Below, piece by piece: positions 17,369 to 25,674 of a stretch of DNA of 64,000 nucleotides. The DNA comes from Bacteroides sp. OM05-12. Lineage in GTDB: Bacteria; Bacteroidota; Bacteroidia; Bacteroidales; Bacteroidaceae. The notes beneath the pieces were generated by a model. The model ran no database searches. It was given only the letters and a program-made list of their open reading frames with translations, and had not been told where the DNA came from. Numbering within the stretch: the first letter of the stretch is position 1; every line of letters starts with the position of its first letter. The stretch spans positions 62,001 to 126,000 of the forward strand of contig NZ_QSUN01000003.1 of NCBI RefSeq assembly GCF_003438995.1. The letters are read 5' to 3'. A program made the position numbers and the translations under genes.

Positions 17369-20182
17369 ATGAAACATTTATTTCGTAACCTAATTGCCGC
17401 CTTACTTATTTTGTGCAGCACAAATGCAGTATTTGCACAGCAAATGCCGCCGATTCCTATTGATCCCAATGTTAGAATCGGGAAATTGGATAATGGTTTG
17501 ACTTATTACATCCGCCACAATGCACTTCCTGAAAAAAGAGCAGACTTTTATATCGCTCAAAAAGTAGGTTCAATACTGGAAGAAGATAACCAAAGAGGTT
17601 TAGCGCATTTTCTGGAACACATGTGTTTCAATGGAACCAAAAACTTCCCGGGTGATGCTTTGAAAAATTATCTTGAGACAATCGGTGTGCGCTTCGGAGA
17701 AAACTTAAATGCGTATACATCCGTAGATGAAACCGTATATAACATATCCAATGTACCCGTTAGTCGTGACGGTATCATAGATTCATGTTTACTCATTCTG
17801 CACGATTGGTCGAATGACTTGGCATTGGAAGACAGTGAGATTGATAAAGAAAGAGGTGTTATTCATGAAGAATGGCGTACACGTACCGGAGCAATGATGC
17901 GTATGTACGAAAAGGCATTCCCTACTATTTATGAAGGTAGTAAATATGCATACCGTCTGCCCATCGGGACTATGGAAGTCGTAGATAATTTCCCTTATCA
18001 GGCACTACGTGATTACTATGAAAAGTGGTATCGTCCGGATCAACAAGGACTTGTTATTGTTGGTGATATTGATGTAGATAAAGTGGAAGCTAAAATTAAA
18101 GAAATGTTTTCATCCATCGAAATGCCAGAGAATCCTGCAGAACGTGTATACTTCCCTGTTCCGGACAATAAAGAACCGATTGTAGCCATTGAAAAAGACA
18201 AAGAGCAGACAAACGTCGTTATTTATGTATTCAACAAACACGACATCATACCTAACGAAGCTAAAACAACAATGGATTATCTTCTTGTTAATTATGCCAC
18301 AGATATAATGAGCCAAATGTTGAACGCTCGTTTGGATGAACTAACTCAAACTCCCAATCCTCCATTCATTTATGCACAAGCATATGATGATGACTTCTTC
18401 GTATCTAAAACTAAAGATGCATTCATGGGAATAGCAGTTAGCAAAGATGACGGCATTGAAACAGCACTGTCTTCACTTCTTCGAGAAATGGAACGCGTAC
18501 ACCGTTTTGGTTTTACAGAATCAGAATACACTCGCGCAAGGGCTGAATATCTACGTAATCTGGAATCTGCCTATAACGAGCGTGATAAACAAAAGAACGA
18601 TGCTTATATACAAGAATATGTACGTCACTTTATTGACAATGAGCCTATTCCGGGTATTGAGAATGAATATGCCATCATGAATCAGATTGTTCCTAACATT
18701 CCTGTCGAAGCAATCAATCAGATGATGGGACAACTTATTTCCGATTCAAATCTTGTTGTCTCAATCTTCTGTCCGGACAAAGAAAACATGAAATATCCGA
18801 CGAAGGATGAAATATTGAATACAATAAAAGACATAAAAGCTGAAAAAATAGAAGCATACGTAGATAAGGTTTCCGACGAGCCATTGATCACGGAAAAGCC
18901 TAAAGCAGGTAAAATTGTTTCCATCAATGAAAATGGACCTTTTGGCACAACGGTCATGACACTATCTAATGGTGCAAAAGTAGTTCTGAAGAAGACAGAC
19001 TTCAAAGCTGATGAAATTCTAATGAAAGCAGTCAGTATGGGAGGTTCTTCTTTATTCCCTGATTCTGAAATCATCAATATCAAGTCAATAAACGATGTTA
19101 TGTCTATTGGCGGATTAGGTAATTTCAGTGTTGTAGATCTTCAAAAAGCCTTAGCCGGTAAAAAAGCGAGTGCTTCCGCTTCAATTGGCAATGATACTGA
19201 AACTGTTAACGGAAGCTGTTCTCCCAAGGATTTGGAGACAATGCTTCAATTGACTTATTTGTCATTTACAGCTCCACGTATGGATATGGATGCATTCCAA
19301 TCTTACAAGAACCGTACTAAAGCTGCTCTGCAAAATATGGAAGTAAATCCGATGGTTGCATTTTCGGATTCCGTACAAGCCGGAGTCTACAATCACCATC
19401 CACGTACCTTACGGTTGAAAGCTGATATGATAGATCAAATCGACTATCAGAAGATTATGAATATGTATAAAGACCGCTTTAAAGATGCCAGTGATTTTAC
19501 TTTCATGTTTGTCGGTAACGTCGATGTTGAAGCTATGAAACCGTTAATCGAAGAATATATCGCTTCACTTCCTGCTATTAACCGCAAAGAAACATTCAAA
19601 GACAATAAGATGTATATGCGTCAAGGAGAATATAAGAATGAATTTGCGAAGAAACTGGAAACTCCTAAAGCTACGGTACTAACTCTGTATAACGGAAAAT
19701 GTGCATACACTCTTGAAAACGACATCATGATCAATATGATCGCACAGGCACTCGATCTTGTTTATACAGAAGAAGTACGTGAAAAAGAAGGTGGTACATA
19801 CGGTGTAAGTGTCTATGGAGACTTAATCAAGTATCCAAAAGAAACTTTCTTTCTTCAGATTGCATTTGAAACAGATCCGGCCAGACGTGAAAAAATGATT
19901 GATATCATTTTGAATGAAGCACAAAAAATGGCAAAGGAAGGTCCTTCGGAAGTCAACCTGAACAAGGTTAAAGAATTCATGCTTAAAAAACATAAAGAAA
20001 GCGTGAAAGAGAACAGCTATTGGCTAAATGCTTTAGATGAATATTATTATACCGGTAAAGACATCAATGACGGTTATGAAAAGATTGTCAATGATATGAC
20101 ACCAGCCAAATTACAAAAATTCATGAATGAGTTATTGAGCCAAAAGAATCAAACGGAAGTTATCATGACTTCTGCTGAATAA
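17369..20182 (+). CDS. M16 family zinc metalloprotease (pitrilysin/PqqL type)
   Basis: A 937-residue exported peptidase. Signal peptide residues 1-23 (MKHLFRNLIAALLILCSTNAVFA) precede the first M16 domain with the inverted zinc motif HFLEH (residues 80-84) in GLAHFLEHMCFNGTKNFPG. A third ligand Glu at about 161 (SEIDKERGVIHEEWR) sits 77 residues on, as expected for pitrilysin (HxxEH-x76-E). A second, inactive M16-type half follows, as usual for a single-chain 'clam-shell' enzyme of about 100 kDa. The conserved late motif is REKEGGTYGVSVYG (about residue 800). It probably degrades peptides in the periplasm. It sits alone between a terminator on each side. Confidence 0.92.
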   Translation: MKHLFRNLIAALLILCSTNAVFAQQMPPIPIDPNVRIGKLDNGLTYYIRHNALPEKRADFYIAQKVGSILEEDNQRGLAHFLEHMCFNGTKNFPGDALKNYLETIGVRFGENLNAYTSVDETVYNISNVPVSRDGIIDSCLLILHDWSNDLALEDSEIDKERGVIHEEWRTRTGAMMRMYEKAFPTIYEGSKYAYRLPIGTMEVVDNFPYQALRDYYEKWYRPDQQGLVIVGDIDVDKVEAKIKEMFSSIEMPENPAERVYFPVPDNKEPIVAIEKDKEQTNVVIYVFNKHDIIPNEAKTTMDYLLVNYATDIMSQMLNARLDELTQTPNPPFIYAQAYDDDFFVSKTKDAFMGIAVSKDDGIETALSSLLREMERVHRFGFTESEYTRARAEYLRNLESAYNERDKQKNDAYIQEYVRHFIDNEPIPGIENEYAIMNQIVPNIPVEAINQMMGQLISDSNLVVSIFCPDKENMKYPTKDEILNTIKDIKAEKIEAYVDKVSDEPLITEKPKAGKIVSINENGPFGTTVMTLSNGAKVVLKKTDFKADEILMKAVSMGGSSLFPDSEIINIKSINDVMSIGGLGNFSVVDLQKALAGKKASASASIGNDTETVNGSCSPKDLETMLQLTYLSFTAPRMDMDAFQSYKNRTKAALQNMEVNPMVAFSDSVQAGVYNHHPRTLRLKADMIDQIDYQKIMNMYKDRFKDASDFTFMFVGNVDVEAMKPLIEEYIASLPAINRKETFKDNKMYMRQGEYKNEFAKKLETPKATVLTLYNGKCAYTLENDIMINMIAQALDLVYTEEVREKEGGTYGVSVYGDLIKYPKETFFLQIAFETDPARREKMIDIILNEAQKMAKEGPSEVNLNKVKEFMLKKHKESVKENSYWLNALDEYYYTGKDINDGYEKIVNDMTPAKLQKFMNELLSQKNQTEVIMTSAE

Positions 20183-20188
20183 TAAACC

Positions 20189-20237
20189 AAATTGTAGCAA
20201 AGAAGAAAATCAAACATGACCTTCTTTGCTACAATTT
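20189..20237. terminator. Long perfect hairpin after the M16 gene
   Basis: A 17-base left arm (20189-20205) pairs perfectly with 20221-20237 around a 15-base loop. Arm sequence AAATTGTAGCAAAGAAG. It begins 7 bases after the stop; the right arm ends in a T-rich end but lacks a long U-tract. Confidence 0.75.
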
Positions 20238-20257
20238 CCAATTAACTTATAATAGAC

Positions 20258-21742
20258 ATGCTTCTTCTTGATTTAAGAAAACACCAAAAATTAGCTAACA
20301 AACGGCATCCGAGTTTTGAGCAAAACCGTTTCGGTAAATTCTTTCTTTATTTTGGCGTCATCTTTTGGATAGCCTATCTCATTTTCGCCAGCATTCTCCT
20401 GTCTTTCCTATTTGAAGACATATTTCCGAATATGGAACCTTATCATATCATGAACCAAGGATTAATTTATATCATGATTATTGATTTCCTTTCCCGTTTC
20501 GCTCTACAAAGGACACCGGCACAAGAAATGAAGCCCTACCTCCTACTCCCTATAAAAAAGAATAAACTACTTAACGCCTATTTATTACAATCAGGGCTAA
20601 AAGGATACAATCTTTTTTGGCTGATTCTCTTTGTTCCTTTTGCATTCCTCACACTCTTTCGTTTTTATGGAATCGAAGGAATCATTTTCTACTGCATCGG
20701 TATCTGGCTTTTGATGATACTCAATAATTATTGGTATCTCTTATGCCGATTACTTATTAATGAAAAAATATATTTCATCGCTCTGCCCATTATCATTTAC
20801 GGATTATTGGGGGCTATAGAATTTACATGCAATCATCCTATCAGCACCTTTACGATGAATCTTGGTGAGGGATTCATTGAAGGTAATATTTTACCATTTG
20901 CAGGAACAATAATAGCTATTCTCCTTATGGCTTTAATCGTGCGTAAAGTACAAACCCATTATATATATAATGAGTTATCAAAAATAAAAGATACAAAAGC
21001 CAAACATATTTCAGAATACAAGTTCTTAGATCGCTATGGAGAAATCGGCGAATACTTTCGCTTGGAGCTAAAACTCATATTTCGCAACAAGCGGGGAAAA
21101 ATCTCATTCCGTACCGGCTGTCTGGCTATTATCATGTTCAGTGCAATTCTTTCATTTGATACGGATATGTACAGCGGTGTATCGGGACAAAGTTTTGTTC
21201 TAGCCTATTGCTATGCAATCTTAGGGCTGATGCTCACACAAATCATGAGTTTTGAAGGGAATTACCTCGACGGATTGATGAGTCGCAAAGAATCTATCTA
21301 TAATCTACTTCGAGCCAAATATTATTTCTATAGTTTTGTAGCGTTATTACCATTCCTGCTGTTATTGCCGGCTGTTATTATGGGAAAGATTACTTTGTTG
21401 TCCTCTATTGCTTATATGTTTTTATCGGTAGGCCCGGTATATTGCATGTTATTCCAGCTAGCCGTTTTCAATAAAAAAACAGTCAATCTAAACGAAAGTA
21501 TCACCGGAAAAAACTCTGGAGGATCATTTTACCAAACACTGCTTACTATGGCAGCTTTCTTTCTGCCAATGTTGATAAACGCAATACTTAGTCCGCTATT
21601 CGGGGTAGAAGTGACCCAATGGATATTCATAGGATTAGGTATTACACTAATACTTGCCTCTCCCTATTGGATAAAAAATGTATATAACCGTTTCATGAAA
21701 AGAAGGTACGAAAACATGGAAGGTTTCAGAAGTTCACGATAG
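20258..21742 (+). CDS. DUF5687 family ABC transporter permease
   Basis: A 494-residue integral membrane protein with about 12 hydrophobic segments (for example FFLYFGVIFWIAYLIFASIL, then VALLPFLLLLPAVIMG near the C-terminus). The N-terminus (MLLLDLRKHQKLANKRHPSF) and pattern match the Bacteroidetes DUF5687 family, which always appears with an ABC ATPase. The ATPase gene follows after 24 bases. Together they should form a two-subunit ABC-2-like exporter, with two permease and two ATPase chains. The substrate is unknown; nothing in the neighbourhood identifies it. Confidence 0.8.
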   Translation: MLLLDLRKHQKLANKRHPSFEQNRFGKFFLYFGVIFWIAYLIFASILLSFLFEDIFPNMEPYHIMNQGLIYIMIIDFLSRFALQRTPAQEMKPYLLLPIKKNKLLNAYLLQSGLKGYNLFWLILFVPFAFLTLFRFYGIEGIIFYCIGIWLLMILNNYWYLLCRLLINEKIYFIALPIIIYGLLGAIEFTCNHPISTFTMNLGEGFIEGNILPFAGTIIAILLMALIVRKVQTHYIYNELSKIKDTKAKHISEYKFLDRYGEIGEYFRLELKLIFRNKRGKISFRTGCLAIIMFSAILSFDTDMYSGVSGQSFVLAYCYAILGLMLTQIMSFEGNYLDGLMSRKESIYNLLRAKYYFYSFVALLPFLLLLPAVIMGKITLLSSIAYMFLSVGPVYCMLFQLAVFNKKTVNLNESITGKNSGGSFYQTLLTMAAFFLPMLINAILSPLFGVEVTQWIFIGLGITLILASPYWIKNVYNRFMKRRYENMEGFRSSR

Positions 21743-21766
21743 TCTAATAAATTTAAGCATATAACA

Positions 21767-22468
21767 ATGATAACAATTCAAAATATACAAAAAGACTTCG
21801 GCAGTAAAAGAGCCGTGGATATAGAACATTACACCATCAACACCGGAGACCTGCTAGGCTTGGTAGGAAATAACGGTGCAGGCAAAACGACTCTGTTCCG
21901 TTTGATGCTCGACTTATTGAAAGCAGATACAGGTAATATTCTTATTAATGATATTGATGTCAGTCAAAATGAGGAATGGAAGAAATTTACAGGCGCATTT
22001 ATAGATGAAGGTTTCCTGATTGACTATCTCACTCCCGAAGAATATTTCTACTTCATTGGGAAAATGTATAATCTTGATAAGCCAACGGTCGATGAGAGAT
22101 TAGCCAGATTTGAACGTTTCATGAATGGGGAAGTAATCGGACAAAAAAAATATATTCGAAATTTCTCTATGGGAAATAAGCAAAAAATCGGTATCATCTC
22201 CGCCATGATTCATCAGCCGCAAATTCTGATATTGGATGAGCCATTTAATTTTCTGGATCCGAGTTCACAGTCTGTCATCAAGCATTTATTAAAATCATAC
22301 AACGAGGAAACCGGAGCTACGGTTCTTATATCCAGCCATAATTTAAACCATACAACCGACATTTGCCCACGCATTGCATTACTTGAAAACGGAGTCATAA
22401 TACGGGACATAAAAAATGTGGATAATTCTGCGGAAAAGGAATTAGAAGATTATTTTAATGTGGAATAG
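21767..22468 (+). CDS. ABC transporter ATP-binding protein
   Basis: A 233-residue ATPase, partner of the DUF5687 permease immediately upstream. Walker A is GNNGAGKTT (about residues 35-43), the Q-loop region lies near TGAFIDEGFLIDYLTPEEYF, and the signature is NFSMGNKQKIGI (a normal variant of LSGGQ). Walker B is ILILDEPFNFLDP and the switch His lies in VLISSHNLNHTTDIC. One nucleotide-binding domain without membrane segments. It probably energises export; cargo unknown. A 22-nt repeat array begins 59 bases after the stop. Confidence 0.92.
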   Translation: MITIQNIQKDFGSKRAVDIEHYTINTGDLLGLVGNNGAGKTTLFRLMLDLLKADTGNILINDIDVSQNEEWKKFTGAFIDEGFLIDYLTPEEYFYFIGKMYNLDKPTVDERLARFERFMNGEVIGQKKYIRNFSMGNKQKIGIISAMIHQPQILILDEPFNFLDPSSQSVIKHLLKSYNEETGATVLISSHNLNHTTDICPRIALLENGVIIRDIKNVDNSAEKELEDYFNVE

Positions 22469-22527
22469 TAGTCTATTTATAAGATTTACAGGAGAATACA
22501 AAACGATATAGTATTTACGAAAAGGGT

Positions 22528-22637
22528 GACCAACGCCTAAGGGAGCGATAGTCAACGCCTAAGGGAGTAACAGCCAACGCTCAAGGGAGCGATAAGCATC
22601 ACTTAAGGGAGCGTTGACGATCATCCAAGGGAGCGTT
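22528..22637. repeat. Array B: five contiguous 22-nt tandem repeats
   Basis: Exact 22-nt phase at 22528, 22550, 22572, 22594 and 22616. Every unit holds the core AAGGGAG, mostly followed by CG(A/T)T; the first three also share CAACGC. Unit interiors such as CGCTC-AAGG-GAGCG are small palindromes. There are no spacers between units, so it is not a CRISPR. It lies between the ABC gene and the NlpC/P60 gene and ends 64 bases before the latter's ATG. Confidence 0.85.
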
Positions 22638-22701
22638 CGGGCGATTGGTTTTAAGTAGATATTTAGTGACAATTTATTCATCCCAACGAGTTAAACTGAT
22701 T

Positions 22702-23217
22702 ATGAAAAAACAACTGATAAAATTATTCTTATTCATTACTATAACCATTGGTTTTACTTCATGCCGAACGATAGCTCCTAAGTATGATTATCAAAAACTA
22801 GCTAAAGCCTCCATCAAATTAGGTATGGACATTGACCTGACCGACAATCATAAACTCTACATAGAAGCAGCCGAATGGATGGGAGTACCTTATCGATATG
22901 GAGGTGAGAGTAAGAAAGGCGTGGACTGTTCCGGTCTTACAGCACATATCTATAAAAAGGTATATAGAAAAAAACTTGAACGTAGTTCCGAAGAACAAAG
23001 GAGTTCGAACTGTTATAAAATAACAAAACGTAATTTAAAAGAAGGGGATTTAGTTTTCTTCTCCAACAATAAATCCAAAAAGAAAGCTACCCACGTAGGA
23101 ATATATCTCAAAAACAACAAATTCATTCATTCCAGTACCAGTCAAGGAGTCATAATCAGTGACCTTGAAGAAAATTATTATCATAAGTATTGGTTATCTG
23201 CCGGAAGGGTAAAATAA
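22702..23217 (+). CDS. NlpC/P60 family cell-wall peptidase lipoprotein
   Basis: A 171-residue lipoprotein. The frame is open from 22645, but the start at 22702 gives a proper signal (MKKQLIKLFLFITITIGFTS-C) with a lipobox Cys, so it was chosen. The NlpC/P60 domain shows PYRYGGESKKGVDCSGLTAH with the catalytic Cys, GDLVFFSNN, and THVGIYLKNNKFIHSS with the catalytic His. Such enzymes cleave gamma-D-Glu-diamino-acid bonds in peptidoglycan stem peptides, so this one is probably an outer-membrane-anchored cell-wall hydrolase. The upstream region holds the 22-nt array; no promoter element was clear. Confidence 0.88.
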   Translation: MKKQLIKLFLFITITIGFTSCRTIAPKYDYQKLAKASIKLGMDIDLTDNHKLYIEAAEWMGVPYRYGGESKKGVDCSGLTAHIYKKVYRKKLERSSEEQRSSNCYKITKRNLKEGDLVFFSNNKSKKKATHVGIYLKNNKFIHSSTSQGVIISDLEENYYHKYWLSAGRVK

Positions 23218-23239
23218 AAAGTAAAAAGGAGAAAAATTA

Positions 23240-23271
23240 TTTGTGCAATCAAAAGCAAATCACTACTTTTG
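23240..23271 (+). promoter_or_regulatory. Promoter of rplU-rpmA
   Basis: TTTG (23240-23243) and TACTTTTG (23264-23271) are 20 bases apart, an excellent match to the Bacteroidetes -33/-7 pair. The leader is about 85 bases, long enough for ribosomal-protein autoregulation, but I recognise no known leader motif in it. Confidence 0.75.
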
Positions 23272-23357
23272 TGCCCGATTAGTCCGTGTTGGGTAAAAAA
23301 GTGATTTTAAGTGATTAAAGTCCACCTTCCGGAAAAAACCGTATAATTAATAATAAA

Positions 23358-23675
23358 ATGTACGTAATTGTAGAAATTAACGGTCAACAGTTCAAAGCTG
23401 AAGAAGGCAAAAAATTGTTTGTACATCACATTCAAAATGCAGAAAACGGTGCAACTGTTGAGTTTGACAAAGTATTGTTAGTAGATAACAATGGTGAAGT
23501 AAAAGTAGGTGCTCCTACAGTAGAAGGTGCAAAAGTTGTATGCGAAGTAGCTTCTCATTTGGTAAAAGGCGACAAAGTTCTTATTTTCCATAAGAAAAGA
23601 AGAAAAGGTCACAGAAAATTAAATGGACATCGTCAACAATTCACAGAGTTAACTATTAAACAAGTTGTTGCTTAA
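23358..23675 (+). CDS. rplU: 50S ribosomal protein L21
   Basis: A 105-residue ribosomal protein. It begins [20 protein letters not shown] and contains the conserved [19 protein letters not shown] and a basic RNA-binding loop ([20 protein letters not shown]). Length is normal for L21. It is followed 21 bases later by rpmA, the standard L21-L27 pair of bacteria, and the pair has its own promoter and terminator. Confidence 0.98.
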   Translation: MYVIVEINGQQFKAEEGKKLFVHHIQNAENGATVEFDKVLLVDNNGEVKVGAPTVEGAKVVCEVASHLVKGDKVLIFHKKRRKGHRKLNGHRQQFTELTIKQVVA

Positions 23676-23696
23676 TCAATTAAATTTTTAGAAGAA

Positions 23697-23960
23697 ATGG
23701 CACATAAAAAAGGAGTCGGTAGTTCTAAGAACGGCCGTGAGTCAGCAAGTAAAAGATTAGGCGTTAAGATATTTGGTGGTCAAGTTTGCAAAGCAGGTAA
23801 TATCATCGTTCGTCAAAGAGGAACAGAATTCCATCCGGGAGAAAATATCGGAATGGGTAAAGATCACACTCTTTTCGCTTTAGTAGATGGAACAGTTTGT
23901 TTCAAAGTTGGTAGAGAAGACAGAAGATATGTTTCTGTAGTTCCTGCAACTGAAGCATAA
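23697..23960 (+). CDS. rpmA: 50S ribosomal protein L27
   Basis: An 87-residue ribosomal protein. It starts [20 protein letters not shown] with the glycine-rich, basic N-terminal tail that reaches the peptidyl-transferase centre, and it starts directly at MAHKK with no cleavable N-terminal extension of the kind seen in Firmicutes. [19 protein letters not shown] is the conserved core. It is cotranscribed with rplU and ends 16 bases before a strong terminator. Confidence 0.98.
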   Translation: MAHKKGVGSSKNGRESASKRLGVKIFGGQVCKAGNIIVRQRGTEFHPGENIGMGKDHTLFALVDGTVCFKVGREDRRYVSVVPATEA

Positions 23961-23976
23961 ATAGAAAATCAACTAT

Positions 23977-24018
23977 AAAATAAACCCCTGTAGTTTAATC
24001 GCTACAGGGGTTTATTTT
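23977..24018. terminator. Terminator of rplU-rpmA, shared with the small leftward ORF
   Basis: AAAATAAACCCCTGTAG (23977-23993) pairs perfectly with CTACAGGGGTTTATTTT (24002-24018); A- and T-rich ends on both sides let it work in both directions. Confidence 0.9.
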
Positions 24019-24142
24019 ATCCCGCCACTATCAACATTACAGAAGCTACTACAACGAGAAAAAGCATTGTTATACCCAACTTTACATCCCAAACATCATA
24101 TTTAGGATTCCGAAATCCATCTTTAGTCCATTTACGTATCAT
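24017..24142 (-). CDS. Small predicted single-pass membrane protein (41 aa)
   Basis: An ATG at 24142 on the minus strand opens 41 codons ending TAA at 24017-24019. The N-terminal half is polar and aromatic (MIRKWTKDGFRNPKYDVWDV). The C-terminal half is one hydrophobic helix (LGITMLFLVVVASVMLIVAG). This amphipathic-head, membrane-tail layout and lack of rare codons look like a genuine small protein rather than chance. The region upstream (AAAAGAATAATCAC-ATG) has a weak purine-rich site, and TTTCTTTG on the minus strand near 24190-24200 could be a -7 box. It converges on the rpmA terminator. I recognise no family; function unknown. Confidence 0.5.
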   Translation of the reverse strand: MIRKWTKDGFRNPKYDVWDVKLGITMLFLVVVASVMLIVAG

Positions 24143-24253
24143 GTGATTATTCTTTTGATTTTACATTTTAATCGAGTAACACAAAAACACAAAGAAAGTT
24201 TATGTTTTAAGTGATTCTTAATAGAATCAATCACATCTTATTCATTTTTTCTC

Positions 24254-24261
24254 TATCTTTG
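24254..24261 (+). promoter_or_regulatory. -7 element for serS
   Basis: TATCTTTG, 38 bases before the serS ATG at 24300. Confidence 0.6.
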
Positions 24262-24299
24262 TGCACCATATTTGAAAATTCATAAAATTATTATAGAAC

Positions 24300-25574
24300 A
24301 TGCTTACAATCAAGTTAATCACAGAAAAGACTGATGAAGTAATCAGAGGTCTTGAAAAGAAACACTTTAAAGGAGCTCAGGAAGCTATTAATAAAGTGCT
24401 GGAACTGGATAAAAAAAGACGTAACGCTCAAAACCAATTAGATAAAAACCTCGCAGAAGTTAACTCCATTTCCAAGTCCATCGGACAATTAATGAAAGAA
24501 GGTAAAAAAGAAGAGGCAGAAGCAGCACGTTCCAAAGTAAGTGACATGAAAGAAGGAAATAAAACTCTGCAAGCAGAAATGGACCAAGCAATAGCAGACC
24601 TTCAAGAAATTCTTTATACAATTCCCAATATACCATACGATAGTGTACCGGAAGGAAGCGGCGCAGAAGATAATGTAGTAGAAAAGATGGGGGGCATGGA
24701 AACAGAACTTCCTAAAAATGCACTTCCGCATTGGGAACTGGCAAAAAAATACGATTTGATAGACTTTGACTTGGGTGTAAAAATTACCGGAGCAGGGTTT
24801 CCTGTATACAAAGGAAAAGGCGCACAATTACAACGTGCCCTGATTAACTTTTTCTTGGATGAAGCCCGTAAATCCGGATATATGGAAATTATGCCTCCAA
24901 CAGTTGTCAATGCAGCGTCCGGTTATGGAACAGGACAGTTGCCGGACAAAGAAGGACAGATGTATCATTGTGAAGTAGACGATCTTTACTTAATTCCGAC
25001 AGCAGAAGTTCCTGTTACCAATATTTATCGCGATGTAATCCTTGATGAGAAATCCTTACCCATCAAGAATTGTGCTTACACACAATGTTTTCGTCGTGAA
25101 GCCGGTTCTTACGGAAAAGATGTTCGCGGATTAAATCGCTTGCACGAATTTTCTAAAGTAGAGTTGGTACGTATTGACAAGCCTGAACATTCCCGTCAAT
25201 CTCACCAAGAAATGCTCGATCATGTAGAAGGATTACTTCAAAAGCTCGAACTCCCCTACCGGATACTTCGCTTATGTGGTGGCGATATGAGTTTCACTTC
25301 AGCTCTTTGCTTTGATTTTGAAGTATATTCAGAAGCACAAAAGCGTTGGTTGGAAGTAAGTTCTGTTTCAAACTTTGATAACTATCAAGCCAATCGTTTA
25401 AAATGTCGTTACCGTACAGCCGATAAAAAAACGGAGCTTTGCCACACATTAAATGGTTCTGCTTTGGCTCTGCCGCGTATTGTCGCAGCCTTACTTGAAA
25501 ATAATCAAACAGAAAACGGCATTCGTATACCTAAGGCGCTTGTCCCTTATTGTGGATTCGACATTATCGACTAA
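24300..25574 (+). CDS. serS: Serine-tRNA ligase
   Basis: A 424-residue class II aminoacyl-tRNA synthetase charging tRNA-Ser. The N-terminal antiparallel coiled coil (about residues 10-110) that grips the long variable arm is visible as a Lys/Glu/Ala-rich stretch. The catalytic core has motif 2 (TQCFRREAGSYGKDVRGLNR, about residues 260-280) and motif 3 (LNGSALALPRIVAALLENNQ). Length matches typical bacterial SerRS. It has its own promoter and ends in a bidirectional terminator facing the M6 protease gene. Confidence 0.97.
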   Translation: MLTIKLITEKTDEVIRGLEKKHFKGAQEAINKVLELDKKRRNAQNQLDKNLAEVNSISKSIGQLMKEGKKEEAEAARSKVSDMKEGNKTLQAEMDQAIADLQEILYTIPNIPYDSVPEGSGAEDNVVEKMGGMETELPKNALPHWELAKKYDLIDFDLGVKITGAGFPVYKGKGAQLQRALINFFLDEARKSGYMEIMPPTVVNAASGYGTGQLPDKEGQMYHCEVDDLYLIPTAEVPVTNIYRDVILDEKSLPIKNCAYTQCFRREAGSYGKDVRGLNRLHEFSKVELVRIDKPEHSRQSHQEMLDHVEGLLQKLELPYRILRLCGGDMSFTSALCFDFEVYSEAQKRWLEVSSVSNFDNYQANRLKCRYRTADKKTELCHTLNGSALALPRIVAALLENNQTENGIRIPKALVPYCGFDIID

Positions 25575-25596
25575 ATAAATCAACGATATATTTTAT

Positions 25597-25638
25597 AAAA
25601 AACGTCCTTATGATTTTTAATTTCATAAGGACGTTTTT
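25597..25638. terminator. Bidirectional terminator between serS and the M6 protease gene
   Basis: AAAAAACGTCCTTATGA (25597-25613) pairs with TCATAAGGACGTTTTT (25623-25638), with an A-run on one flank and a T-run on the other, between two converging genes. Confidence 0.9.
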
Positions 25639-25674
25639 ATATTCCTATTCTATGCTTATCCGGGGAAATACTAA

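Noticed and set aside
22528..22637. Array B as a CRISPR array
   Set aside because: Units abut with no spacers, the unit is only 22 nt, units are degenerate throughout, and no cas gene is present.
23272..23357. Known ribosomal-protein leader or riboswitch before rplU
   Set aside because: The leader is long enough, but I could not see a stem pattern matching a leader motif I know.
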